DNA of 64,000 bases from Bacteroidota bacterium (GCA_016721305.1 JADKIH010000026.1:1-64000); one strand, 5' to 3'; numbered from the stretch's first letter, positions 52,459 to 61,705 are shown. Notes: generated from the sequence alone by a model not told the origin. Numbers and translations: made by a program.

Positions 52459-52466
52459 CAAATATA
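52459..52466 (-). promoter_or_regulatory. -7 promoter box of the B12-binding protein gene (TATATTTG)
   Basis: Perfect TAnnTTTG on the minus strand, in the gap after the histidine kinase gene. Confidence 0.45.
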
Positions 52467-52483
52467 CGAATCCTCCCGCTTTT

Positions 52484-55400
52484 TCAGGCTAACGGAAGGT
52501 CGATAAAGAAGCTCGTCCCGGAATTGTAAGTGCTTGTAAACCAAACTTTACCACCGGCCTGATCGACTAAATTATAGACCATTGCGAGGCCAAGGCCCAT
52601 TCCGCTCGATTTTGTCGTAAAGTTCGGTTTGAAGATTTTTTCCCTTTGATCTTCAGGAATTCCGATGCCGTTGTCGGCGATTTCGATACGAATTGAGTTG
52701 GCATGGCGGCTGATCACGACTGCAATACGACCCGACTTGTTATCCGGAATGGCCTGCATGGCATTTCGTAAAATGTTTGAGAAAATTCGATTGAGTTGAT
52801 CTTTATCTGCCAGAACAAATAAGTCGGAATTCTTTTCTTCGAAACTGACTTCGAGAGTCGGAATCTCGCGATACAGATCAACGAGTGGTTTCAGAACTTC
52901 GGCAGGTTGTATGCGAACAGGAACTGATTGTGGCATTCGCGCAAAATCGCTGAACGCTGTCGCAATATTTGCAAGCGTATCGATTTGCTGAATGAGTGTA
53001 CCCGAAATGCGATCAACAAATTCTTTGTCGTTACCGCCTTTATCTATCAGCGTTCTTTGCAAATGCTGAACCGATAATTTCATTGGCGTAAGCGGATTTT
53101 TGATTTCATGCGCTACTTGTCGTGCCATTTCCCGCCATGCAGTCTCTCGTTCACTTTGTGCGAGCTTACTTGCACTCAAAGCAAGTTCGTCGATCATTCG
53201 ATTGTATTCTTTCACCAGCTCGCCGATTTCGTCTTTGCGACTATACTGAATTTGTTCATTCGTTGTACCGAGACGCAATCCGGCCATTCTCTCCTGAATG
53301 AGCAATAACGGCTGAGTGATACGCGATGAAATAATGACAGTCAAAAGAACAGCAACTGCTAAGAGGAAAACATAAATATTAAGTAACGCCGATAAGAAAC
53401 CGGAAACTTCTTTATTCAATTCATTTTGCTTTTCAAAATATGGAAGTCCGAGATACGCTTTTATTTCTCCGTTAGCATTGGTAATCGGAGCATAACCCGA
53501 AACGTATTTCAACTTTCCGGCATTTTCCGGATGAATGTATTGAGTCAAACCTTTTTCCCGAATTTCAAAAAAGGCTTCAGGATTCATTCGTGACGAAATA
53601 ATGTTTTCGTTGTAGATTTTCGGTTGAGAAGAAAATATCAATTCGCCGTTTTCATTGAAGACGTTGAAATCGATATTCGTATTATTCACGAAGCGAGTGA
53701 GAATCGATTCTAAAACACGACTACTGTCATTGTCAAGATACGGCAAGGCATTTTCACTCACTGTAAACCAAAGTGCATTCACCTGATCCGAAATACTCTT
53801 ACGCTGATCGGCTTCGTATTTTTTATCGATGTAATAAACCGTTCCTGCTCCAACGAGCACAAAAGAAAGTACAACGACAGAAACAACAGAAATCTGAATT
53901 CGTCGGGTGAGATTCCATGTATAAGTCGAATCAGAAGCAAAGAGAACGGAGAGAATAAAAATGAGCAACGTGAGCAATCCGCACAAAGCAAGCATCCACG
54001 AAAACAGGGTGAGCAATGAAAATAACGTTTGCTCCGGATGACTTACAACGATAATTGATGTCGGCGATAAATGATAAATCAGATGATTGTACCCGTTCAG
54101 ACTCAATTGCGAGAACTCGCTTTTGGCATCTCTGAAATCTTTGTCAGTTAACGCATATGTATAATTACCGAATTCGTAGATGAGCGATTGATTGCTGTAA
54201 CGAGCAATCGAATAATCGCCCGACGAAAGATTTTCATTATTCTGTCCGCTTAAAAACAATTCAGGAAAGCCTTCGGCCGATTGTAAAAAGCGCGCACTGA
54301 GCAGAACGACCATCGTAGTCGGAACAGCTTTTGCTTTTTGAAGAGTATAAAAAGCGATATACGACGAACGACCATTTTCATTATTCAAAAAGTAAAGTCC
54401 GTCGCTGAAAGTCGGCTTTCCTTGTGATGCCAGTGATTGAAAATCGGCCAGAGATTTTCCGTTACCGCTTGAATCCGGATAAAAAATATAGACGCTTGAT
54501 TCGAATCGTGCGAGATATCCGGAGAAATAGCGCTGACTGAGAATCGATGAAATTTTATCGTGATTGAGATCAACATTTGCCGACAATGAAGCAATTTCTG
54601 CATCGTCGATAATTTTCTTGCGCGCTTCTTCGAGCAGATACTCGGCAACATGATCTTGGCGTACTTCGACTTTTTGTGCCAGAAGTTTTCGTGACTCAAT
54701 TTCCTTTTGGTTATTCAGTCTGTACAAACTTCCTGACGAATATACTGCGCAGAAAAAAACAGCGAACCAGATATGAATACTATTTACCCGATAGTTAAAC
54801 GAGAATCGCAAAGCGGCAGCCAATGAAATAAGAAAAGTAATGAGCAAGATGGCAATTGCCATGAACGCCCAAATGCTAAACCCATCGAGCTCGAGCGGCT
54901 TGCTTACGTCGAACGAGATTTGAGAATTCACGATCAGACTCGTCATCAGAAGATGAGTGGATAAAGCCAATAGAGCTAGGATCGGATAAAACCAAAATTT
55001 TCCGGAGGCCGGACTCTTCTCCGTTTTAATATTTCGATAAATACTAAATGCGACGATGAGGAAAAACGCCACATTAATCAGAAAGTCTCCGAGCGAATTA
55101 AAGTAAAATGACGATGCGTATAAGCGCGGACTGAATAATTCGAGACGATATAGTTCTTCAGGAAACTTAAATAAAATCGTAAGCGTTCTTACACCCCAAA
55201 TAAATACCAGAAAAACCATTCCTTTCGAAAATGATTTCGCCAAAAAGAAATTTGAAAGAACATAAATACCAATAAAGGCAAATATCAGTGCAAATAAGTA
55301 CAGCCATTTTCCCGACAACTCACTCTCACCGGTCGAATAATCATACGACAACTTTAGAGTCGATTTCTGATCAGGTGCTGAAAAAGAAAGATTGCCGGAT

Positions 55401-55906
55401 GTGTCCGGGTGAAAAGCCGAATTAAGTCCGAGTGCCGGATTAAATTCATTCACCAGATATTTATTTTCGTAATCGTAATTATGTTTAAGAAGAATGAGTC
55501 CGAAGAATTGCCTCTCACCGGCACGCTTTTCATAAAAAACGAAATCGCCGTTTGGAAGCGAAACCAATTCACCGTTATGTAAATTATTGAAAGACGAAAG
55601 ATCAACTACAGGTTCATTATCCGACCAATAAATTATTTGCCCTTTATCCGCCACATAAAAACTGAATCCCGATTTCTCCAGTCCGCTGTGTAAAAAGTAC
55701 GAGTGAAATTCTTCATCCGATTTAAACGCAGCAACCTTTTCGAGCGACGCCGACATTTGTTGTCCGAGCGACATTAATTTTTCCTGTGCCGATTGAACAA
55801 CGGCATCCGGTCTGGCATTGGTTCGATGTTGCAAAAATTCCGCAATCCCGGCCAGAGAAGCAGATAAAAGAAGGAAGAGAATGGCAAGCCGGGAGGGTTG
55901 TCGCAT
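52484..55906 (-). CDS. large NtrY-like sensor histidine kinase
   Basis: A 1140-residue membrane kinase. A first helix (about 7-24) and a periplasmic part are followed by a block of about six helices (about 200-400), a further extracytoplasmic stretch (about 415-650), helices near 650, 695 and 865, a HAMP domain (about 870-925, RITQPLLLIQERMAG...DEIGELVKEYNRM), the dimerisation/phosphoacceptor domain with His about 934 (AWREMARQVAHEIKNPLTPMKLSV), and an ATPase domain with N box LSNILRNAMQ, G1 IADNGIGIP and G2 SSGMGLGLAM. This AHEIKNPLTP form is typical of NtrY-type kinases. No response regulator adjoins; the receivers at 48.7-49.7 kb are candidates only by proximity. Confidence 0.95.
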   Translation of the reverse strand: MRQPSRLAILFLLLSASLAGIAEFLQHRTNARPDAVVQSAQEKLMSLGQQMSASLEKVAAFKSDEEFHSYFLHSGLEKSGFSFYVADKGQIIYWSDNEPVVDLSSFNNLHNGELVSLPNGDFVFYEKRAGERQFFGLILLKHNYDYENKYLVNEFNPALGLNSAFHPDTSGNLSFSAPDQKSTLKLSYDYSTGESELSGKWLYLFALIFAFIGIYVLSNFFLAKSFSKGMVFLVFIWGVRTLTILFKFPEELYRLELFSPRLYASSFYFNSLGDFLINVAFFLIVAFSIYRNIKTEKSPASGKFWFYPILALLALSTHLLMTSLIVNSQISFDVSKPLELDGFSIWAFMAIAILLITFLISLAAALRFSFNYRVNSIHIWFAVFFCAVYSSGSLYRLNNQKEIESRKLLAQKVEVRQDHVAEYLLEEARKKIIDDAEIASLSANVDLNHDKISSILSQRYFSGYLARFESSVYIFYPDSSGNGKSLADFQSLASQGKPTFSDGLYFLNNENGRSSYIAFYTLQKAKAVPTTMVVLLSARFLQSAEGFPELFLSGQNNENLSSGDYSIARYSNQSLIYEFGNYTYALTDKDFRDAKSEFSQLSLNGYNHLIYHLSPTSIIVVSHPEQTLFSLLTLFSWMLALCGLLTLLIFILSVLFASDSTYTWNLTRRIQISVVSVVVLSFVLVGAGTVYYIDKKYEADQRKSISDQVNALWFTVSENALPYLDNDSSRVLESILTRFVNNTNIDFNVFNENGELIFSSQPKIYNENIISSRMNPEAFFEIREKGLTQYIHPENAGKLKYVSGYAPITNANGEIKAYLGLPYFEKQNELNKEVSGFLSALLNIYVFLLAVAVLLTVIISSRITQPLLLIQERMAGLRLGTTNEQIQYSRKDEIGELVKEYNRMIDELALSASKLAQSERETAWREMARQVAHEIKNPLTPMKLSVQHLQRTLIDKGGNDKEFVDRISGTLIQQIDTLANIATAFSDFARMPQSVPVRIQPAEVLKPLVDLYREIPTLEVSFEEKNSDLFVLADKDQLNRIFSNILRNAMQAIPDNKSGRIAVVISRHANSIRIEIADNGIGIPEDQREKIFKPNFTTKSSGMGLGLAMVYNLVDQAGGKVWFTSTYNSGTSFFIDLPLA

Positions 55907-55929
55907 GGTAGGGTAACGTCTTGGTCGGG

Positions 55930-56000
55930 TTGAATTTAGAATTATGAATTCAGAATTATGAATTCTAAATTTTGAATTTATAATTTAGAATTATGAATTC
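55930..56000. repeat. AGAATTA/TGAATTC (7+7 bp) array containing the purN stop codon
   Basis: Units read AGAATTA TGAATTC AGAATTA TGAATTC TAAATTT TGAATTT ATAATTT AGAATTA TGAATTC. The last two codons and TAA of purN (55991-55999) are encoded by the final unit. Confidence 0.88.
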
Positions 56001-56560
56001 CCAAGGGCCTTTTCAACAACCACAGGAAAGTACTTATATTCCAATTCATGTATTTTAGTTGCAAGAGATTCCGGCGTATCGGTTTTATCGATAGCACAGG
56101 CAGCCTGAAAGATAATACTTCCTTCGTCGAATTTTTCGTTTACGTGGTGAACAGTGATTCCGGAGATGAGAGATCCTGATTCGATGACGGCCTGATGGAC
56201 ACGACTTCCATAGAAACCCTTGCCACCAAACTGAGGCAACAGTGCGGGATGAATATTGACGATACGACCGTGATAAGCACGAATAAGATTTTCGGGTACC
56301 AACAAGAGGAATCCTGCCAGTACGACGAAGTCGATTTGTTCATCGCGCAGCATCTTCTCCACCCCGGCCGGATCAGAAAAGTCGGCCTTTTTACAAACTT
56401 TCACAGGGATCGCCAAACGGTGAGCTCTTTCGATGACACCGGCCGTTGGGTTATTCGTAATGATGAGAGCCACGCGGGCGATATCACCGGTTTCGAAATG
56501 CAGGGCAATTTGTTCGGCATTGGAGCCCGAACCCGAAGCAAGTATGGCGAGACGTTTCAT
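55991..56560 (-). CDS. purN: phosphoribosylglycinamide formyltransferase
   Basis: Third step of purine synthesis, formylating GAR with 10-formyl-THF. The 189-residue protein starts KRLAILASGSGSNAEQI (phosphate loop), contains VLAGFLLLVPENLI, the catalytic NIHPALLPQFGGKG (Asn, His) and ISGITVHHVNEKFDEGSII (catalytic Asp). ATG 56560 is preferred over an upstream frame extension because MKRLAIL is the usual start and a -7 box TATTTTTG lies 8 nt upstream. The final residues Asn-Ser and the stop come from a repeat array. Confidence 0.96.
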   Translation of the reverse strand: MKRLAILASGSGSNAEQIALHFETGDIARVALIITNNPTAGVIERAHRLAIPVKVCKKADFSDPAGVEKMLRDEQIDFVVLAGFLLLVPENLIRAYHGRIVNIHPALLPQFGGKGFYGSRVHQAVIESGSLISGITVHHVNEKFDEGSIIFQAACAIDKTDTPESLATKIHELEYKYFPVVVEKALGNS

Positions 56561-56567
56561 GAGAGAA

Positions 56568-56575
56568 CAAAAATA
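56568..56575 (-). promoter_or_regulatory. -7 promoter box of purN (TATTTTTG)
   Basis: Perfect TAnnTTTG on the minus strand; start codon 7 nt away, so a leaderless or very short leader. Confidence 0.5.
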
Positions 56576-56757
56576 CATTCGATAAAACAGCTATGAAACC
56601 TGCACTTTAGCAATAGCATCATAGTTTTCAACATATAAATTTTCTTAGAGTAATTTTTTATTACTTTACGCACCGGGGAAACAAGTTTATTTTATTCATA
56701 TCCCCTTGATTTTGAGACTCTGAAACACCTCGCATAAGAAATAAAACACAAAGATAT

Positions 56758-57405
56758 ATGTCATTAAATCCCATCTTCCAGTACTTCGTTCCAAAAGACC
56801 GTAAATTCTTTCCTTTGTTTGAGCAATCATCAGCCAATTTGGTAGAAATATCGAAAGTATTGGTTGAGGTAATGACAGCTCCGTCGCTCGAAAAACGCAA
56901 GGCATTGATTCGCCAAATTGAAAAGTTGGAGCACGTGGGAGATGAGATTACTCACACTATTTTCCAAGAAGTAAGTACGACATTTATTACACCATTCGAT
57001 CGTGAAGATATTCAGCAATTAGCGAGTGCATTGGATGATATTATCGACTATATCCATGGTTCTGCAAAGCGAATCGAATTATACAAAGTGGAGAACATTC
57101 ATCCTGCAATGGTGAAGTTGGCTGATTTGATTTTAGAGTCAGCAGTAGAGATCAATGCGGCAGTTAGCAGCTTACGAAGTATGAAGAACATCATCAAAAC
57201 TCGTGAAGCTTTGGTAAAGATCAACAGTCTGGAAAATCATGCCGACGACATATTCGACAATGCTGTAGCGCGTTTGTTTGAAGATGAAAAAGATGCTATT
57301 CAAATCATTAAAATAAAGGAAGTTTTATCGGCACTTGAAACTGCGACAGATAAATGTGAAGATGTGGCCAATGTGTTAGAATCAATCATCATCAAGCAAG
57401 CTTAA
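56758..57405 (+). CDS. DUF47 / PhoU-like regulator of phosphate transport
   Basis: A 215-residue all-helical cytoplasmic protein of the DUF47 (YkaA/PhoU-like) family: FFPLFEQSSANLVEISKVLVEVM, LEHVGDEITHTIFQEVSTTFITPFDREDIQQLASALDDIIDYI, and LENHADDIFDNAVARLF, with the E/DxxxD metal-binding repeats of PhoU proteins. In many bacteria this gene precedes a Pit phosphate transporter and modulates it; here the Pit gene follows after 42 nt. Start ATG 56758. Upstream there is an AT-rich gap with TACTTTAC as a weak -7 candidate. Confidence 0.93.
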   Translation: MSLNPIFQYFVPKDRKFFPLFEQSSANLVEISKVLVEVMTAPSLEKRKALIRQIEKLEHVGDEITHTIFQEVSTTFITPFDREDIQQLASALDDIIDYIHGSAKRIELYKVENIHPAMVKLADLILESAVEINAAVSSLRSMKNIIKTREALVKINSLENHADDIFDNAVARLFEDEKDAIQIIKIKEVLSALETATDKCEDVANVLESIIIKQA

Positions 57406-57447
57406 ACAGGCTAATCTCAACTTCAACAGTCAAAAGTTCCATCAGGT

Positions 57448-58533
57448 ATGACCATCCTAATAATTGTAGTTGTTCTTGCCATTTTATTCGACTTCATCAA
57501 TGGATTCCATGATGCGGCCAATTCAATTGCAACCGTTGTTTCCACAAAAGTATTATCACCCTTCAAAGCAGTTCTTTGGGCAGCGTTTTTCAACGCCGTT
57601 GTACTTGTATTGTGTCAGAACAAATGGCTCGGATTTGAATTTAAGGTAGCCGATGCAGTTGCAAAAATTGTACGTACCGAAGCTATCGACTTGTATGTAA
57701 TCCTGGCCGGACTTATTGCCGCAATTGCTTGGAACTTACTTACATGGTGGTTGGGAATTCCTTCGTCATCTTCTCACACACTAATGGGAGGTTTTGCCGG
57801 AGCAGCTATCGCAAAAGCAGGATTTGGTGTATTGGCTGATATTGGAAAACTATATCAAACCGTTGCCTTTATTTTCCTGGCTCCATTAATCGGACTAATT
57901 CTATCGTACATACTTACCGTCATTATTTTGCATCTATGCAAACGATCGAATCCCTCGCGCGCCGATAAATGGTTTCGAAAATTGCAGTTGGTTTCATCGG
58001 CACTTTTCAGTTTAGGCCATGGTAGTAACGACGCTCAAAAAGTAATGGGAATTATTGCTGCTGCATTATTGGTTTACAAAACTCAGGTTTTAGGAATTCC
58101 GAAAGACGTTTCCGTTACCGGATGGAATAATGTGGTAGCAATTATGGATACCCACGGCAAGCAAAAAATCACTCACATCCCTACCTGGGTCGAAGTATCA
58201 TGCTTCATGGCTATTGGTATCGGTACATTGAGCGGTGGTTGGAGAATCATCAAAACGATGGGTACAAAAATCACTAAAGTAACTCCATTAGAAGGTGTTA
58301 GCGCTGAAACAGCCGGTGCGATTACCTTATATGCCACTCAAGCTTTAGGAATTCCGGTTTCTACAACTCATACAATCACAGGTGCTATCGTTGGTGTTGG
58401 ATTATCGAAGCGACTTTCAGCTGTTCGATGGGGTGTTACCATCAATTTATTCTGGGCCTGGATTCTCACAATTCCGGTATCTGCCCTGCTCGCGGCACTG
58501 ATATTCACCATTATTCGGGCATTCATAGGTTAA
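57448..58533 (+). CDS. inorganic phosphate transporter, Pit family
   Basis: A 361-residue proton- or metal-phosphate-coupled transporter with about ten membrane helices. The two inverted PD001131 signatures are seen: DFINGFHDAANSIATVVSTKVL near the N-terminus and FSLGHGSNDAQKVMGIIAAALL in the middle, along with SSSHTLMGG and STTHTITGAIVGVG. Forms a two-gene unit with the DUF47 protein upstream. Frame intact. Confidence 0.95.
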   Translation: MTILIIVVVLAILFDFINGFHDAANSIATVVSTKVLSPFKAVLWAAFFNAVVLVLCQNKWLGFEFKVADAVAKIVRTEAIDLYVILAGLIAAIAWNLLTWWLGIPSSSSHTLMGGFAGAAIAKAGFGVLADIGKLYQTVAFIFLAPLIGLILSYILTVIILHLCKRSNPSRADKWFRKLQLVSSALFSLGHGSNDAQKVMGIIAAALLVYKTQVLGIPKDVSVTGWNNVVAIMDTHGKQKITHIPTWVEVSCFMAIGIGTLSGGWRIIKTMGTKITKVTPLEGVSAETAGAITLYATQALGIPVSTTHTITGAIVGVGLSKRLSAVRWGVTINLFWAWILTIPVSALLAALIFTIIRAFIG

Positions 58534-58649
58534 GAATCTGTAAAATAGGCGAAATTTGAGAAAAACGATTGTTTTCGGATTTTGATATTCGCCTGAATAA
58601 ATTTTACTTTGCAACTCATTATAAAAACCAATCACAAAAAAGATTAATC

Positions 58650-58886
58650 ATGTCAGACATTTCAGCAAAAGTTAAAGCGATCATCATTGACAAATTAGGC
58701 GTTGATGAAAAAGAAGTTACTCCTGAAGCAAGCTTCACTAATGATTTGGGAGCAGATTCTCTCGATACAGTAGAGCTGATCATGGAATTTGAAAAAGAAT
58801 TCAATATCGCTATTCCGGACGACCAGGCTGAAAAAATTGCCACGGTAGGACAGGCAATCGATTATATCGAGAAAAACGCTAAATAA
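58650..58886 (+). CDS. acpP: acyl carrier protein
   Basis: The 78-residue carrier of growing acyl chains in fatty acid synthesis. The 4'-phosphopantetheine site is Ser in GADSLDTVELIMEFE (about residue 38); the rest is the usual acidic four-helix protein. First gene of acpP-fabF-rnc, an order conserved in Bacteroidota. A TTACTTTG near 58603-58610 is a one-mismatch -7 box. A stable hairpin follows the stop, before fabF, and may lower expression of fabF relative to acpP, as ACP is needed in large excess. Confidence 0.97.
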   Translation: MSDISAKVKAIIIDKLGVDEKEVTPEASFTNDLGADSLDTVELIMEFEKEFNIAIPDDQAEKIATVGQAIDYIEKNAK

Positions 58887-58898
58887 TTTCAAAAGACA

Positions 58899-58928
58899 AG
58901 CATGACCGTCATTACTGTCGGTCATGCT
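58899..58928 (+). terminator. hairpin between acpP and fabF, possible partial terminator
   Basis: AGCATGACCG (58899-58908) and CGGTCATGCT (58919-58928) form a 10-bp stem followed by CGTTCTTTC rather than a pure T-run; it may attenuate or process the transcript. Confidence 0.65.
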
Positions 58929-58987
58929 CGTTCTTTCAGCAGGTTTAGCCCGCCGCTGAAATTTTTAACCTAAATTCCAGCATAGGA

Positions 58988-60238
58988 ATGCAACTGAAAC
59001 GAGTCGTAGTTACTGGCCTTGGAGCATTGACTCCACTAGGTAATTCTCCACAAGATTTTTGGACAGGATTGATCAATGGCGTGAGCGGGGCTGACCTGAT
59101 CACGAAATTCGACGCGTCTAAATTCAAGACTAAATTCGCTTGTGAGTTAAAAGGATTCGACCCTAACGATCATTTCGAACGCAAAGAGGGGCGAAAACTC
59201 GATTCATTTTCCCAATACGCTTTAGTAGTAGCCGATCAGGCCATCAAAGACTGCGGTATTGATCTTGAAAAAGTCAATCACGACCGCGTAGGAGTTATTT
59301 GGGGTTCGGGTATCGGCGGACTTAAAACATTTCAGGATGAAGTGTCGGCTTTCGCTCGTGGCGATGGTACTCCGCGCTTCAACCCATTCTTTATTCCGAA
59401 GATGATTGCCGACATCGCTTCGGGACATATTTCGATCCGCTACGGTTTCCGCGGACCGAACTTTACAACGGTATCAGCCTGTGCTTCTTCAACGAATGCG
59501 ATTAACGACGCATTCACATACATCCGTCTCGGTCGTGCATCTATGATGATCACCGGAGGTTCGGAAGCAACGGTTAATGAAACTTGCGTAGGCGGATTCA
59601 ACGCTTTGCAAGCACTTTCACTTCGCAATGATGATCCTAAAACAGCTTCTCGTCCGTTCGATTTAAACCGCGATGGTTTTGTAATGGGCGAAGGAGCCGG
59701 TTGTTTAATACTCGAAGAACTCGAGCACGCAAAAGCACGCGGTGCGAAAATCTACGCCGAAATCGTCGGTGGTGGTATGTCGGCCGATGCTTATCACATG
59801 ACGGCTCCGCATCCTGACGGATTAGGTGCTGCCAATGTTATGCGCGCTGCATTGGAAGATGCAGAAATGACAACAGCCGATATCGATTATATCAACGTAC
59901 ACGGAACATCGACTCCGATCGGAGATCCACAGGAAATCAAAGCCATTCAAACGGTGTTTGGAGAAGATGCGTACAGATTGAACATCAGTTCAACGAAATC
60001 AATGACAGGACACTTACTTGGAGCTGCCGGCGCGATTGAATCGATTGCCAGTATCCTTGCTGTTGTGAATGGCATTATTCCTCCGACTATCAATCACTTC
60101 ACCGACGATCCGGCTTTTGATCCAAAGCTGAATCTCACCTTTAATGTTGCGCAGAAACGCGAAGTTCGCGCTGCACTGAGCAACACCTTCGGATTCGGTG
60201 GACACAATGCTTCTGTGATTTTCAAAAAATACGCCTGA
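58988..60238 (+). CDS. fabF: 3-oxoacyl-[acyl-carrier-protein] synthase II
   Basis: Condensing enzyme that elongates acyl-ACP with malonyl-ACP. The 416 residues show the active-site Cys in TTVSACASSTNAI (about 165), His in NVHGTSTPIGD (about 306), and the Lys/His of KSMTGHLLGAAGAIE (about 338-342), plus the terminal GFGGHNASVIF. Standard length. It lies 102 nt after acpP and 27 nt before rnc. Confidence 0.97.
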   Translation: MQLKRVVVTGLGALTPLGNSPQDFWTGLINGVSGADLITKFDASKFKTKFACELKGFDPNDHFERKEGRKLDSFSQYALVVADQAIKDCGIDLEKVNHDRVGVIWGSGIGGLKTFQDEVSAFARGDGTPRFNPFFIPKMIADIASGHISIRYGFRGPNFTTVSACASSTNAINDAFTYIRLGRASMMITGGSEATVNETCVGGFNALQALSLRNDDPKTASRPFDLNRDGFVMGEGAGCLILEELEHAKARGAKIYAEIVGGGMSADAYHMTAPHPDGLGAANVMRAALEDAEMTTADIDYINVHGTSTPIGDPQEIKAIQTVFGEDAYRLNISSTKSMTGHLLGAAGAIESIASILAVVNGIIPPTINHFTDDPAFDPKLNLTFNVAQKREVRAALSNTFGFGGHNASVIFKKYA

Positions 60239-60265
60239 TCAGCGATCCCCTAATAAGACTTCGGC

Positions 60266-60991
60266 TTGAGTGTCTTTACTTCACTAAAATTCCTTTTCAC
60301 TAAAGACAAGAAATTCGCGCTTTCGCTGCGGAATCTGTTGGGTTTTACCCCAAGCAATCTGTCTGTTTACCATCTTGCCTTTCGTCATCGTTCTACTGCC
60401 TCTGAGCATCCAAGCGGAGTAAAGCTCAGCAACGAACGTCTCGAATACTTAGGCGACGCCGTTCTCGGTGCCATCATTGCCGAATTACTTTTCAAAAAAT
60501 TTCCGTTCCGCGAAGAAGGCTTTCTCACTGAGATGAGAAGTAAAATCGTAAATCGCGAACACCTCAATAAGCTCGCCGTTAAATTAGGCATCGATCAGTT
60601 CATGATTCATTCGATCGATCCGGCAGCGAAAAATCGTTCGGCCTACGGTGATGCATTCGAAGCACTCGTTGGAGCTGTTTATATCGATCAGGGTTATAAC
60701 ACCACACGCAAACTCATTCTCGGACGCTTTCTGAAACATCACGTCGATTTAGAGGAGATAGAGATGCAGGATAAAAATTTCAAGAGTAAACTCATCAACT
60801 GGGGACAACGCGAGCGCAAAGCCGTAGAATTCGAACTCATCGACGAAGTAGAAAATGGTGGTAAGAAATTATTACGCGTGCGTGTGCTCGTAGAAGGTGT
60901 AGAAAAAGCCCGCGGCGAAGACTACTCCAAAAAACGCGCCGAGCAGATTGCGGCGGAGAAGGTGTGTGCGGAGTTGCGGTTAGTCGATTAG
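60266..60991 (+). CDS. rnc: ribonuclease III
   Basis: Cuts double-stranded RNA in rRNA maturation. The 241-residue protein has the RNase III signature NERLEYLGDAVLG (about 53-65), the second catalytic region GDAFEALVGAVYIDQG, and a C-terminal dsRNA-binding domain (about 165-238: FKSKLINWGQRERKAVEF, RGEDYSKKRAEQIAAEKV). The start is TTG 60266 (reading SVFTSLKFLF), the only start codon fitting the family N-terminus. It follows fabF closely; the order acpP-fabF-rnc is typical. Confidence 0.95.
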   Translation: MSVFTSLKFLFTKDKKFALSLRNLLGFTPSNLSVYHLAFRHRSTASEHPSGVKLSNERLEYLGDAVLGAIIAELLFKKFPFREEGFLTEMRSKIVNREHLNKLAVKLGIDQFMIHSIDPAAKNRSAYGDAFEALVGAVYIDQGYNTTRKLILGRFLKHHVDLEEIEMQDKNFKSKLINWGQRERKAVEFELIDEVENGGKKLLRVRVLVEGVEKARGEDYSKKRAEQIAAEKVCAELRLVD

Positions 60992-61266
60992 TTGAATTGA
61001 CGATTAGCTAATTAGCTAATTTGACGATTAGCTAATGTTGCTCCTAACAAACAGTGCAAAGTAGAACACGCTATCTTTACCCTAACAGCCCCATCAGCTA
61101 CAGCTAACACCAACTAACTAATTTGTTTATTTAATTGCTAATTTGCTAATTGCTAATTTGACGATTAGCTAATGTTGCTCCAAACAAACAGTAAAAAGTA
61201 GAACACGCTATCTTTACCCTAACAGCCCCATCAGCTAATCAACAAATCAGCTAATTAGCTAATTGC
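60990..61266. repeat. TTAGCTAA repeats with an 80-bp promoter-bearing direct duplication
   Basis: The 80-bp segments 61021-61100 and 61158-61237 match at 77 positions. Each contains TATCTTTA (61072-61079 and 61209-61216), a one-mismatch -7 box, so the promoter of the next gene may be present twice. TTAGCTAA/TTGCTAAT words fill the rest, and an array ends 6 nt before the next ATG. Confidence 0.88.
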
Positions 61267-61271
61267 ACCAA

Positions 61272-61694
61272 ATGGCCAAAACCGTCCTAAAACTCTCCAA
61301 CGACGATAACTACGACTTCGTTCTCTTTGGCATCGTTTGTCAGAAGAAGGATTATCGTTTGTGCAGGGAGATTAATTTGAAGTTAGGGTTGGTGTTGGAG
61401 CGGAAAGAAGATTACGCAGTTTTTAATAATAAGCGAATGGAAGATCATTCGTTTTCCTTTTTTGAATTTGTGAACGACGATGAGGATCGTTACAATCTCA
61501 TTTCAAATCGTTGTCAGAAAGGATTGCTTTTGCCGGAACAAAATCAGCTCGACTATCTTTTTGTTATCCGCCCGGAAAAAGTGCGAATCGACGACAGTGC
61601 TTTGTTGGCGGAGTTGAAACAGATTTCGATTGTGTTGGGGGTTTTTAAGCTGGATCCGGCTAAGCTAAAATCTAAGGAGAACCTAATTTTCTAA
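61272..61694 (+). CDS. IPExxxVDY family protein
   Basis: A 140-residue protein of the Bacteroidota family named after its motif, here LLPEQNQLDYLFVI (about 92-105), a close variant. N-terminus MAKTVLKLSNDDNYDFVLFGIVC; C-terminal LKQISIVLGVFKLDP. Function unknown; it lies between rnc and pyk in many Bacteroidota, as here, which supports the call. ATG 61272 is chosen; a start 9 nt upstream lies in repeat DNA. A mirror-symmetric stretch ACACTAAG...CTTAGTGT (61706-61750) follows. Confidence 0.88.
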   Translation: MAKTVLKLSNDDNYDFVLFGIVCQKKDYRLCREINLKLGLVLERKEDYAVFNNKRMEDHSFSFFEFVNDDEDRYNLISNRCQKGLLLPEQNQLDYLFVIRPEKVRIDDSALLAELKQISIVLGVFKLDPAKLKSKENLIF

Positions 61695-61705
61695 TGTTTT
61701 TTTAA

